A stretch of 64,000 nucleotides of DNA from Thioclava electrotropha. GTDB taxonomy: Bacteria; Pseudomonadota; Alphaproteobacteria; Rhodobacterales; Rhodobacteraceae. The translations under genes and the position numbers were made by a program. The stretch lies in contig NZ_CP053562.1 of the NCBI RefSeq assembly GCF_002085925.2, positions 4,041,001-4,105,000 of the forward strand, written 5' to 3'. Of the stretch, positions 11,146 to 19,046 are shown in pieces; the stretch's first letter is position 1, and every line of letters begins with the position of its first letter. Below the pieces are notes generated by a model, which did no database searches, was not told the origin of the DNA, and worked only from the letters and a program-made list of their open reading frames with translations.

Positions 11146-12369
11146 TCAGGTTTCCACCACATGGGGCGGCGTCACCTGCTCCATCAGGGCGTTGTCCCAT
11201 GCGCCGTCCACCACGAAGTGGGCCGTGGCACCCAGCAGGGCCGCCTCGATCAGGTTGTGGTTGACGTAGGCGTAGACGCCCGGCTGCAGGAAGGTATACA
11301 TCGCGGCCCCTGCGCTGCCGCCGCGGATGAACCAGGTCTCCTGATCCTTCTGCGGGGGATTGGCGAATTTGCCGTTCTCCCAGACATGGTCGCCATGACC
11401 GCCGATCAGGTGCGGACGGCTGTCGCGGTTGGCCTGATTGTGAACCATCAGAACCGTGTCGCCGACCTTGGCCTTGAAGGCGTTCTCGCCCGTCAGCGCC
11501 CCGACCGAACCGTTGAAGACCGAGTGGGTCGGCGTGAGCGTGCGCATCGCCTCGACGCTGTCGGCGAAGTCCTCACCGGCGACTTCGTAGGTCTTGTAAT
11601 CGCCGTTCTCGTCCATCGGCAGGTAGAAGTCCTGCTCGCCGATATAGGCGATCGTGTCGTAGCGCAGCGGGTTGCCATCGGCATCCTTGAGCCCGTCACG
11701 CGGCAGCACCATCAGCGTGCCGTTCATGCCGTGGGTGACGTGGTAGGGGATCATCGCCCCACCCGGCGCGCAGTGATAGGTGAACACGCCCGGCCGCGTC
11801 GCCTTGAAGCGCAGCACCGTTTCCTCGCCGGGATAAACGTGGGTCAGGCCACCGCCGCCCAAGGCGCCCGAGGAGGCGTGGAAGTCGATATTGTGCTCCA
11901 TCTGCGAAGCGGCGGGGTTGCTCAGGGTCAGTTCGACATAGTCGTCCTGATGCACGATGATCAGCGGGCCGGGGACCGAACCGTTATAGGTCAGCGCCCA
12001 GATGCTGGCGCCGGTATCCTCATCCACCGTCAGCAGGACCTCCGTGGTCTCCATCCGGATCTCGACGATCTTCGGACCGCCGGTCGCGACCTGCTCGTGC
12101 TTGGGCGCGAAGGGTGGTGCGACAAGCTCTTGGCGGACGCGGGTATAGCCCGACAGGTCAACCTTGGGCGCGGCCACCTGAGCCTCGGCCTCGGCGAGGA
12201 TGAATTTCGGCGCGGCAGGGCGCGGCGCGACATGGGGCGCCATGCGCTTCGACGCGGTTCCGGCCATCCCGGCCCCCGCGGTCATCGCCGCGGCGCCTGC
12301 CAGAAGAGAGCCGCGCAGCACGTTGCGGCGGTTGGTTTTCACGAGAGCTGGATTGACATATTTCGGCAT
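11146..12369 (-). CDS. nirK: Copper-containing nitrite reductase NirK
   Basis: Periplasmic trimeric enzyme reducing nitrite to nitric oxide. A Tat signal with RRNVLRG at residues 14-20 precedes an Ala-rich h-region. Two cupredoxin domains follow. Copper ligands are visible: [12 protein letters not shown] (type 1 and type 2 His), [22 protein letters not shown] (type 1 Cys, His, Met) and [10 protein letters not shown] (type 2 His). At 407 aa the length is normal. I take the ATG at 12369, with GGAGG just upstream; a GTG at 12381 lies inside that Shine-Dalgarno. It lies 59 bp downstream of the pseudoazurin gene, probably in one operon under NnrR control. Confidence 0.96.
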   Translation of the reverse strand: MPKYVNPALVKTNRRNVLRGSLLAGAAAMTAGAGMAGTASKRMAPHVAPRPAAPKFILAEAEAQVAAPKVDLSGYTRVRQELVAPPFAPKHEQVATGGPKIVEIRMETTEVLLTVDEDTGASIWALTYNGSVPGPLIIVHQDDYVELTLSNPAASQMEHNIDFHASSGALGGGGLTHVYPGEETVLRFKATRPGVFTYHCAPGGAMIPYHVTHGMNGTLMVLPRDGLKDADGNPLRYDTIAYIGEQDFYLPMDENGDYKTYEVAGEDFADSVEAMRTLTPTHSVFNGSVGALTGENAFKAKVGDTVLMVHNQANRDSRPHLIGGHGDHVWENGKFANPPQKDQETWFIRGGSAGAAMYTFLQPGVYAYVNHNLIEAALLGATAHFVVDGAWDNALMEQVTPPHVVET

Positions 12370-12393
12370 TTTAGCCTCCACTGGTTAAACGTA

Positions 12394-12419
12394 GCAGGAA
12401 GATGTCGCGCGTTTCCTGC
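12394..12419 (-). promoter_or_regulatory. Intercistronic stem-loop between the pseudoazurin gene and nirK
   Basis: GCAGGAA (12394-12400) pairs with TTCCTGC (12413-12419). It lies just after the pseudoazurin stop and before the nirK ribosome binding site. No T-run follows on the minus strand, so partial termination or mRNA processing is more likely than a full stop. Confidence 0.4.
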
Positions 12420-12428
12420 CGCGGGCGC

Positions 12429-12857
12429 TCACAGCGCGCCCAATTCCTCTTCAAAGCGTTCCTTGGCCTTCTTCGGCACACGGCCCTCGAAGAAATTGTC
12501 GGGGGTGGTTGCGTCGCCCACCGCAATCACCATCACCATGCCCATCGCGTAATGCGGCTTGCAGCGCACGGCGTAGAGCCCCTCGGTGTCGAGCGTCACT
12601 TCGACCTCTTTGTTGATCTTGCCGGTAAACCCGTCGACTCCTTCGGGAATCATCCCGTCGATGCTTTCGGCGTTGTGACCCTTGTCGGTCGGAATGAAGC
12701 GGATCGTGTCGCCGGGAGCGGCTTTCACAAGCGCGGGCTCGAAGACCATCATGCCTTTTTCGCCTTTGTTGAGCATGTGAACCTCGTGGGTCTCGGCGCT
12801 CGCCGCACCACCCAGAAGAGCGGTCAACGCGAGGGCGGAAATCAGGGTGCGGATCAT
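12429..12857 (-). CDS. Pseudoazurin (type 1 copper protein)
   Basis: Small blue copper protein of the periplasm that delivers electrons to NirK. A Sec signal peptide (LISALALTALLGGAASA, cleavage near residue 21) precedes a cupredoxin domain. Type 1 copper ligands are the His of DKGHNAES and the Cys, His and Met of VRCKPHYAMGM. The total is 142 aa. It is the first gene of the pseudoazurin-nirK-nirV unit, with an NnrR-like box about 64 bp upstream. Being co-transcribed with nirK supports its role as nitrite reductase donor. Confidence 0.93.
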   Translation of the reverse strand: MIRTLISALALTALLGGAASAETHEVHMLNKGEKGMMVFEPALVKAAPGDTIRFIPTDKGHNAESIDGMIPEGVDGFTGKINKEVEVTLDTEGLYAVRCKPHYAMGMVMVIAVGDATTPDNFFEGRVPKKAKERFEEELGAL

Positions 12858-12920
12858 CTTTTGTCCTTTCCTTGGATCCTTGAATTGCCCTCTGTTTAGC
12901 GAGCTTGGACGCGTGGCTTT

Positions 12921-12934
12921 TTGCTCTGGCGCAA
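12921..12934. promoter_or_regulatory. NnrR-like box between the pseudoazurin gene and nnrR
   Basis: TTGCT-CTGG-CGCAA, a dyad close to the TTGCG-N4-CACAA NnrR site described for Rhodobacter sphaeroides nor and nirK promoters. It shares GCTGG/CTCTGG-CGCAAACTT context with the site upstream of norC. It lies in the divergent interval and could serve the pseudoazurin-nirK operon and nnrR itself. Confidence 0.65.
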
Positions 12935-13040
12935 ACTTCGCGGCGCTTTCTCACGAAAACGCGAGAAATATTCACGCCTCGTTCGCGACGACGTGACGTT
13001 TCATATTGGACGCAGCGCAGGGCGTATGTTTAGAGAAGGC

Positions 13041-13775
13041 ATGAGCGCGCCCATTCCCCGTAAAACCATGTCGCGGCTCGACGAGAGTCTGTTGACGCCG
13101 ATGCCGCCTTTCTCCCGTCTGGAGAAGCGGCAGATCCGCGAGATTCTCGACCTCGCCAGCGTGCGCCGCTTCGACGAGGGAGTGGCGGTCTTCGAGGAAG
13201 GCGCTCCGGCAGAGCGGTTCTACATGCTGCTCGACGGCTATATCCGGGTGATGCGGATCACGCCGACGGGCGAGCAGGTGATCGCGCTGCATATCCCTTC
13301 GGGGCAGCTCTTCGGGATCGCGCAGGCGCTTGGGCGCACGACCTATCCCGCGACTTCCGTCACCGCCTCGGAGGCGATCGTGCTGGGCTGGCCGATGAGG
13401 CTCTGGGATCAGTTTGTGTCGCAGTATGACGGCTTCGCTTCCGAGACCTACAAGACCGTGGGCCAGCGTATCGGTGAGATGAACACTCGCATCGTCGAAA
13501 TGGCGACCCAGCAGGTCGAGCAGCGGGTGGCCAATTCGCTCTTGCGCCTGATCAATCAGACCGGGCGCAAAGTGGAGAACGGGATCGAGATCGACTTCCC
13601 GGTCACCCGGCAGGATCTCTCGGAAATGACCGCGACGACGCTGCACACGGTCTCGCGCTTGTTGAGCGCGTGGGAAAAGCAGGGAGTGGTCGCGAGCCGC
13701 CGCAAGCGGATCACCGTCACCGATGCGCACCGTCTGGTGCTCATTTGCCGGGGCGAGGCCCCGCCGTCTCGATAG
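13041..13775 (+). CDS. nnrR: Crp/FNR-family nitric-oxide-responsive regulator (Nnr/NnrR type)
   Basis: A 244-aa transcription factor: cyclic-nucleotide-binding-like domain (FEEGAPAERFYMLLDGYIRVMRITPTGEQ, about residues 55-80) and a C-terminal winged helix with VTRQDLSEMTATTLHTVSRLLSAWEKQG as recognition region. It lacks the FNR N-terminal cysteine cluster, as expected of NnrR/DNR regulators, which activate nir and nor genes in response to NO. It lies between the nir and nor operons, each with a matching box. Start at 13041, with AGAGAAGG upstream; the ORF is open further 5' but that part overlaps the regulatory site. Confidence 0.85.
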   Translation: MSAPIPRKTMSRLDESLLTPMPPFSRLEKRQIREILDLASVRRFDEGVAVFEEGAPAERFYMLLDGYIRVMRITPTGEQVIALHIPSGQLFGIAQALGRTTYPATSVTASEAIVLGWPMRLWDQFVSQYDGFASETYKTVGQRIGEMNTRIVEMATQQVEQRVANSLLRLINQTGRKVENGIEIDFPVTRQDLSEMTATTLHTVSRLLSAWEKQGVVASRRKRITVTDAHRLVLICRGEAPPSR

Positions 13776-13983
13776 ATGCCGCAATAGCCTCGTCCAGCTC
13801 GGCGATGAAGTCGTCGAGATCGAGCCGATACTCGGTGCAGGCATCGTCGATCGTGTGGAACGGGTTCACGAGGCAGCCCACACAGAGCATCTTGTGACGC
13901 ATGAACACCTCGATCGTGGCAGGCCAATCGCGCATCAGCGCGTCGAGCGTGGCATCGGGGTTCTTCCAGCTGGCTTTTGACAT
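13741..13983 (-). CDS. DUF1858-type redox-disulfide domain protein
   Basis: An 80-aa protein resembling the hybrid-cluster-protein-associated redox disulfide domain: W-P-A-T-I-E-V-F, then MLCVGCLVNPFHTIDDAC and LDLDDFIAELDEAI. The CxxC motif could bind metal or cycle as a disulfide. Such genes recur in denitrification and nitrosative-stress loci, but no reaction is established. It is convergent with nnrR and overlaps its 3' end by 35 bp, and is divergent from norC, sharing the interval that contains the second NnrR box. Confidence 0.75.
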   Translation of the reverse strand: MSKASWKNPDATLDALMRDWPATIEVFMRHKMLCVGCLVNPFHTIDDACTEYRLDLDDFIAELDEAIAASIETAGPRPGK

Positions 13984-14032
13984 GGCGGGACCTCTCTGCC
14001 GACCAAGCTAATCCCGGCAATCCAATCAAACG

Positions 14033-14046
14033 TTGTGCTGGCGCAA
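14033..14046. promoter_or_regulatory. NnrR box upstream of norC
   Basis: TTGTG-CTGG-CGCAA is an exact match to the published R. sphaeroides NnrR site read on the opposite strand (TTGCG-N4-CACAA). It ends 62 bp before the norC ATG and 50 bp upstream of the divergent DUF1858 gene start. Confidence 0.8.
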
Positions 14047-14108
14047 ACTTCCCTGCTGCGAACGCCGCTATCCCTCGGGCCATCGACTGACCCCCAAGGG
14101 AGGCCCCA

Positions 14109-14561
14109 ATGGCTGAAATCCTGACCAAGTCGCGGGCGCGAAACATCTTTTACGGAGGATCCATTTTCTTCGTGCTGGTGTTCATCGCACTGACCGCGCA
14201 AAGCCACTTCTATATCGTGAACCACTCGACCGCCTCCGCGCCGCTGACCGAACAGATCGCTCGCGGCAAGGGCGTGTGGGAACGCAATTCCTGCATCAAC
14301 TGCCACACCCTGCATGGCGAGGGCGCCTATTTCGCGCCCGAGGTCGGCAACGTGATGACCCGCTGGGGTGTCGCGGACGACCCGCAGGGCGCCTACGAGA
14401 CGCTCGACGCCTGGATCGCGGCGCAACCCTCCGGCATCGAGGGTCGCCGCCAGATGCCGCATTTCGACATCAACGAAGAGGACATGCGCGCGCTCGCGGA
14501 ATTCCTCCGCTGGGCCGATCAAACCGACACGCAGGGCTGGCCGCCCAATGATGCGGGCTGA
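14109..14561 (+). CDS. norC: Nitric oxide reductase subunit C (cytochrome c)
   Basis: Membrane-anchored c-type cytochrome passing electrons to NorB. One N-terminal transmembrane helix (about residues 14-31) is followed by the heme-binding CINCH (62-66). The axial methionine candidate lies in RRQMPHFDINEEDM. At 150 aa it is normal for the family. It is the first gene of the nor operon, preceded by GGGAGG and an NnrR box, and lies 12 bp before norB. Confidence 0.96.
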   Translation: MAEILTKSRARNIFYGGSIFFVLVFIALTAQSHFYIVNHSTASAPLTEQIARGKGVWERNSCINCHTLHGEGAYFAPEVGNVMTRWGVADDPQGAYETLDAWIAAQPSGIEGRRQMPHFDINEEDMRALAEFLRWADQTDTQGWPPNDAG

Positions 14562-14573
14562 GGAGAGAGACCG

Positions 14574-15923
14574 ATGAAATACCAATCCCAATCCGTGGCG
14601 AAAGCCTATTTCTACTGCGCCATGCTGCTGTTCGGCGTGCAGGTTCTGGGCGGTCTTCTGGCCGGCTGGATCTATGTCTCGCCCAACACGCTCTCCGAGA
14701 TCCTGCCCTTCAACGTGATCCGGATGATCCACACCAATGCGCTGATCGTCTGGCTGCTGCTGGGCTTCTTCGGTGCGGCCTATTTCCTCGTCCCCGAAGA
14801 AAGCGAGCGCGAGATCTTCTCGGTCAAGCTCGCCTATCTGCAGCTCGCGATCCTGATGATTGGGACGCTGGGCGCGGTCGGCTCCTATCTCGTCGGGATC
14901 CATGGCGGGCGCGAATTCCTCGAACAGCCCCTTTGGGTGAAGTTCGGCATCCTCGTCGCCGCCGTGATCTTCCTGATCAACATCTCGCTGACGGTACTGG
15001 CGGGTCGCAAGACGGCGATCACCAACGTGCTGCTGATGGGTCTTTGGCTGCTGTGCCTGCTGTGGGTTTTCGCCTTCATCAATCCCGACAACCTGTCGCT
15101 CGACAAGATGTACTGGTGGATGGTTGTCCACCTTTGGGTCGAGGCGACCTGGGAGCTGGTGATGGCCGCGATCCTCGGCTTCCTGATGCTCAAGCTGACG
15201 GGCGTGGACCGCGAGGTGGTCGAGAAATGGCTCTATGTCATCGTCGCCACCGCGCTCTTCTCCGGCATCCTCGGCACCGGGCACCACTTCTACTGGATCG
15301 GCACGCCGGGCTACTGGCAATGGGTGGGCTCGATCTTCTCGACCTTCGAGGTGATCCCGTTCTTCCTAATGATGTCGTTTGCCTTCGTGATGGTCTGGAA
15401 GGGCCGCAAGAACCACCCCAACAAAGCCGCACTCCTGTGGTCGCTGGGCTCATCGACCGTGGCCTTCTTCGGCGCGGGCGTCTGGGGCTTCCTGCACACG
15501 CTGCACGGGGTGAACTTCTACTCCCACGGCACGCAGATCACCGCCGCGCACGGGCACCTCGCCTTCTACGGGGCCTATGTGGCGCTCAACCTCGCGGTCT
15601 TCACCTATGCGATGCCGATGCTGCGCGGGCGCGATCCCTACAACCAGGTGCTCAACATGGGCGCATTCTGGCTGATGACCGGCGGCATGGCCTTCATGAC
15701 CTTCGTTCTGACCTTCGCAGGCACGATCCAGACCCACATGCAGCGGGTCGTGGGCGACTACTACATGGACGTGCAGGACAGCCTGTCGATCTTCTACCTG
15801 ATGCGCTTCGGCGCAGGGGCGGCGGTCGTGCTCGGGGCGCTTCTGTTCATCTACTCCCTCGTCGTGGTGCGTCGGCGTGAAGTCATCGCCCCCGGTCCCG
15901 TAACCCCCGTGGCAGGAGAATGA
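14574..15923 (+). CDS. norB: Nitric oxide reductase subunit B (catalytic)
   Basis: Heme-copper-oxidase-superfamily subunit that reduces two NO to N2O at a heme b3-FeB centre. The 449-aa protein has about twelve transmembrane helices. Heme and FeB ligand regions are visible: RMIHTNALIVWLLLGFFG, WMVVHLWVEATWELVM with the FeB-site His and Glu, GTGHHFYWIG, and HLAFYGAYVALNLAVFTYAMP. The stop overlaps a possible norQ ATG. Together with NorC it forms the cNor complex. Confidence 0.96.
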   Translation: MKYQSQSVAKAYFYCAMLLFGVQVLGGLLAGWIYVSPNTLSEILPFNVIRMIHTNALIVWLLLGFFGAAYFLVPEESEREIFSVKLAYLQLAILMIGTLGAVGSYLVGIHGGREFLEQPLWVKFGILVAAVIFLINISLTVLAGRKTAITNVLLMGLWLLCLLWVFAFINPDNLSLDKMYWWMVVHLWVEATWELVMAAILGFLMLKLTGVDREVVEKWLYVIVATALFSGILGTGHHFYWIGTPGYWQWVGSIFSTFEVIPFFLMMSFAFVMVWKGRKNHPNKAALLWSLGSSTVAFFGAGVWGFLHTLHGVNFYSHGTQITAAHGHLAFYGAYVALNLAVFTYAMPMLRGRDPYNQVLNMGAFWLMTGGMAFMTFVLTFAGTIQTHMQRVVGDYYMDVQDSLSIFYLMRFGAGAAVVLGALLFIYSLVVVRRREVIAPGPVTPVAGE

Positions 15924-15925
15924 CG

Positions 15926-16723
15926 ATGTCCCTCGACACGACGAATGCACAGATCCCCTACTACCACCCGACCGGCCGCGAATGTGCCCTGTTCGAGCGC
16001 GCCCATGCCAACGGTTTGCCCCTTCTTCTGAAGGGGCCGACCGGCTGCGGCAAAACCCGCTTCGTCGAGCATATGGCGGCGCGGCTGAACAAGCCGGTCT
16101 ACACCGTCGCCTGCCATGACGACCTGTCGGCGGCGGACCTGATCGGGCGTTACCTGCTGAAGGGCGGCGAGACCGAATGGGTCGACGGGCCGCTCACCCG
16201 GGCGGTGCGCGAAGGGGCGATCTGCTATCTCGACGAGGTGGTGGAGGCGCGCAAGGACGTGACCGTGGTGCTGCACCCGCTCACCGACTCGCGCCGCCGT
16301 CTGATCATCGACCGCACCGGCGAGGAACTGGAGGCGCCGGAGGGCTTCATGCTCGTGGCCTCCTACAACCCGGGCTACCAGAGCGTGCTCAAGCGGCTCA
16401 AACCCTCGACCCGGCAGCGGTTCCTCTCGATCGCCTTCGACTTCCCCGAACCCGAGGCGGAGACGCGCGTGATCACCGCCGAGACCGGCCTGCCGGTCGC
16501 GCAGGTGGTGCCGCTGGTGCGCCTCGCCGGGCATATCCGCAAGCTCTCTGGCATGGATCTCGAGGAAGGCGTCTCGACCCGGCTTCTGGTCTATGCCGCG
16601 CGGCTGATCGGCGCGGGCATCGCGATCGAAGAGGCGCTGGAGACCGCCGTGGTCCAGGCGCTCAGCGACGAGCCGGACGTGCAGCAGGCGCTGCGCGACC
16701 TGATCGCCACGATCTACGGCTGA
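15926..16723 (+). CDS. norQ: NorQ, MoxR-type AAA+ ATPase for nitric oxide reductase activation
   Basis: Cytosolic AAA+ chaperone that, with NorD, inserts the non-heme iron of NorB. Walker A GPTGCGKT is at about residues 37-44, Walker B is CYLDEVVEAR, and sensor 1 is FMLVASYNPGYQ. I take the ATG at 15926 (265 aa), which has AGGAG at good spacing; an ATG at 15920 overlaps the norB stop but sits almost on that Shine-Dalgarno. norD follows after 10 bp. Confidence 0.94.
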   Translation: MSLDTTNAQIPYYHPTGRECALFERAHANGLPLLLKGPTGCGKTRFVEHMAARLNKPVYTVACHDDLSAADLIGRYLLKGGETEWVDGPLTRAVREGAICYLDEVVEARKDVTVVLHPLTDSRRRLIIDRTGEELEAPEGFMLVASYNPGYQSVLKRLKPSTRQRFLSIAFDFPEPEAETRVITAETGLPVAQVVPLVRLAGHIRKLSGMDLEEGVSTRLLVYAARLIGAGIAIEEALETAVVQALSDEPDVQQALRDLIATIYG

Positions 16724-16733
16724 GGAGCACACC

Positions 16734-18638
16734 ATGAGACTGATGGACCTGATGGAGCCCGAGGAAACCGTAGGCGAGATCTGGCACGATCTGGCCAAGG
16801 ATATCGGTCAGGACGATCGCCATCCCGACGCCGCGGTCGCGCTGGCCGCATTGCGCCCCTCGCTCGCGCTGTTGCTGCGCGCGCTTGGCGGCGGTGCGGA
16901 TGTCGAGATCGTCGAGGCCCCGGTCACGCCGGTCCGTCACCGCCAACCCGTCCGGCGCCGCCTTGGCGCCGGGCGCGAGACCGAGCGGGTCGCCCGCTTC
17001 GACGGCGCGCGGCTGCGCCTGCCGCCGGTGATGGACGTTTTTCCCCGGTCTGATCTCAACCGTGCCGCCTATTTCTGGCTGACCGCGCTGGCGGCGCTCA
17101 GCCGCGACGCGATGCCCGAACTGCCCGACGAGACCGACGGTCCGGCGATGGATTGCGCGCAGATCCGCGCCAATGCGCAGGCCTGCGATCTGGCCTATCG
17201 CCGCTGCATCGGGCTGCGCGCACCCTACCGCGAGATGGCGGCGCTCACCCTCGCAGGCCGGCGCAGATTGTCGCGCCCGGCGGCCGAGGCCGCGCTAGAA
17301 GCGGCGCTTTGCGACCAGCTCTGCGCCGAGGGCACCCGCGCCCCGCTGCCCGAGACGGCGGAGGGCGCACGCGGTTACATGCCGCTCGCCCCGGTGCCGA
17401 TCTGGCTGCGATTTGCCCCCAACACCGCGGGCCGCAGCGCCGCCTCGGAAGAGGCCGATGCCCCCGCCTCCGCCCCGACCGCGATGGCCAGCACGCAGCG
17501 CAAGCATGGCGAGCGCCGCGATCTCGATCAGGCGCGCCGCCGCGACAGCTTCATCATCCATCGCTTCGAGTCGATCCTGTCATGGGTCGAGGCGCTGAAC
17601 GTCAATCGCTCGGTCGACGACGATGACGAGGAGAACGCCGCCAAGGCCGCCGAGGATCAGGACCAGATCACCCTGACCCGCCACGACCGCAAAGCCGCGA
17701 CGCGGCTGCGGCTGCATCTCGACCTCTCGCCCGCCGAGGCGGAGCACGAGGCGCTGGCGGGCGCGCATGTCTATCCCGAATGGAACCACCGCGGCCGCGC
17801 CTATATGGAGGGTCACTGCCGGGTGCTCGACGCGCCCGCCCGACCCGAGGCCACGCAAACCTTCCGCGCCGATCCGCGCTATATCCGCGCCGTACGCCGT
17901 CAGTTCGAGGCGCTGCAGCCGCGCCGCATCCTGCGCCCGCGCCAGATCGACGGGACCGAACTGGATCTCGACGCCGTCATCGCCACCCGCGCCGATCTCG
18001 CTGCGACCGGGCGGGGCAGCGACCGGATCTGGCAAAGCCTGCGCAAGGTGGAACGCGACCTCGCCGTGGCCTTCCTGATCGACACCTCGCGCTCCACCGA
18101 AGCCGCGATCGGCGACAGCTGCGTGATCGACATCGCACGCGAGGCGATGTCCGCGCTGGCCGAGGGACTTGATGCGGCGGGCGACCGTTTCGCGATCTGG
18201 GGATTTTCCTCACTGCGCCGCGACCGGGTCTTCCTGACGCGGGTGAAAGACTTCGAGGCCCCGATGGCGCCGCCGATCCACGCCAATATCGCGGCGCTGC
18301 GCCCGGGCCATTACACGCGCCTCGGGACCGCGATCCGCCACGTCTCGGCACAGCTCGCGCAGGAGAGCGCAAGCCGCAAGCTGTTGATCGTACTGACCGA
18401 CGGCAAGCCCAACGATCTGGACCATTACGAGGGCCAGCACGGCATCGAGGACAGCCATATGGCCGTGCGCGAGGCCCGTCGCGCGGGCCAGAGCCTGCAC
18501 GGCGTCATCATCGACGAGGACGGGCAGGACTGGTTCGCACGAATATTCGGGCGCGGCGGCTTCACCCTGCTGCCCCGGCCCGAACGGCTGCTGCGCGCCC
18601 TGCCCGATATCTACCGCTCGCTCACACAGGAGACCTGA
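16734..18638 (+). CDS. norD: NorD, von Willebrand factor A domain protein
   Basis: Cytosolic 634-aa partner of NorQ in maturing nitric oxide reductase. The first two-thirds is poorly conserved and contains an acidic patch (DDDDEENAAK) around residue 298. The C-terminal VWA domain begins at VAFLIDTSRSTEAA, with a DxSxS metal-ion-dependent adhesion site, and continues through YTRLGTAIRHVSAQL and KLLIVLTDGKPND. It lies in the nor operon, one base ahead of the next short gene. Confidence 0.94.
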   Translation: MRLMDLMEPEETVGEIWHDLAKDIGQDDRHPDAAVALAALRPSLALLLRALGGGADVEIVEAPVTPVRHRQPVRRRLGAGRETERVARFDGARLRLPPVMDVFPRSDLNRAAYFWLTALAALSRDAMPELPDETDGPAMDCAQIRANAQACDLAYRRCIGLRAPYREMAALTLAGRRRLSRPAAEAALEAALCDQLCAEGTRAPLPETAEGARGYMPLAPVPIWLRFAPNTAGRSAASEEADAPASAPTAMASTQRKHGERRDLDQARRRDSFIIHRFESILSWVEALNVNRSVDDDDEENAAKAAEDQDQITLTRHDRKAATRLRLHLDLSPAEAEHEALAGAHVYPEWNHRGRAYMEGHCRVLDAPARPEATQTFRADPRYIRAVRRQFEALQPRRILRPRQIDGTELDLDAVIATRADLAATGRGSDRIWQSLRKVERDLAVAFLIDTSRSTEAAIGDSCVIDIAREAMSALAEGLDAAGDRFAIWGFSSLRRDRVFLTRVKDFEAPMAPPIHANIAALRPGHYTRLGTAIRHVSAQLAQESASRKLLIVLTDGKPNDLDHYEGQHGIEDSHMAVREARRAGQSLHGVIIDEDGQDWFARIFGRGGFTLLPRPERLLRALPDIYRSLTQET

Positions 18639-18639
18639 C

Positions 18640-18813
18640 ATGCGCAAACTGACCCTTCTTCTCGCCCTCGCCCCAGCCGCTGCACAGGCGGCCAGCTTCG
18701 AGCGCCCGATCCCGCAGGCGCAATCGGCCACAGCCGAGTTCTGGTTCGCGCTGGCGGCGCTCGCGCTCGTCGCGGCACTGGCGGTGGTCGCGCGGGTGGT
18801 CGCCCGGCGATGA
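18640..18813 (+). CDS. Small membrane protein of the nor operon (57 aa)
   Basis: Reads MRKLTLLLALAPAAAQAASF..., a signal-peptide-like start, then a hydrophobic helix (FWFALAALALVAALAVVARVV) and an Arg-Arg end. It starts one base after the norD stop and its own stop overlaps the next ATG (ATGA), so it is certainly in the operon. It takes the position where other denitrifiers place small nor or nnr accessory genes, but I cannot assign a name. It probably assists the reductase or its assembly in the membrane. Confidence 0.75.
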   Translation: MRKLTLLLALAPAAAQAASFERPIPQAQSATAEFWFALAALALVAALAVVARVVARR

Positions 18814-19034
18814 GCGCGCGCTGGTCCCCCGCCCGGATTGCGCTGATGCTCTACCCGTTCGGCTGGGGCGCCTTCGCGGTCAACGTGTTCTTCGCCTCGC
18901 TGATCGGATCGTGGGTCGGGCTGCCGGTCGCGACGCCGGTCGTCTCGCTCGGTCTGGGCGCGGTGGTCGCCGTGCCTGCGACCTACGCCTTCGCATGTCA
19001 CATCCGGCGGCTGATGGACGCCGCCGAGAGCTGA
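18810..19034 (+). CDS. Small two-helix membrane protein of the nor operon (74 aa)
   Basis: Two hydrophobic segments (LYPFGWGAFAVNVFFASLIG and VVSLGLGAVVAVPATYAFACHI) with a short cytoplasmic tail. It is translationally coupled to the preceding gene by a 4-bp overlap and lies 12 bp before nnrS. It resembles NorF in size and topology only; no motif confirms this. A membrane role in NO reductase activity is inferred from position. Confidence 0.75.
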   Translation: MSARWSPARIALMLYPFGWGAFAVNVFFASLIGSWVGLPVATPVVSLGLGAVVAVPATYAFACHIRRLMDAAES

Positions 19035-19046
19035 AAGGAGCCGATC

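Noticed and set aside
11056..12552. Long plus-strand frame across nirK
   Set aside because: It is antisense to nirK and rich in Arg/Gly/His with no recognisable domain.
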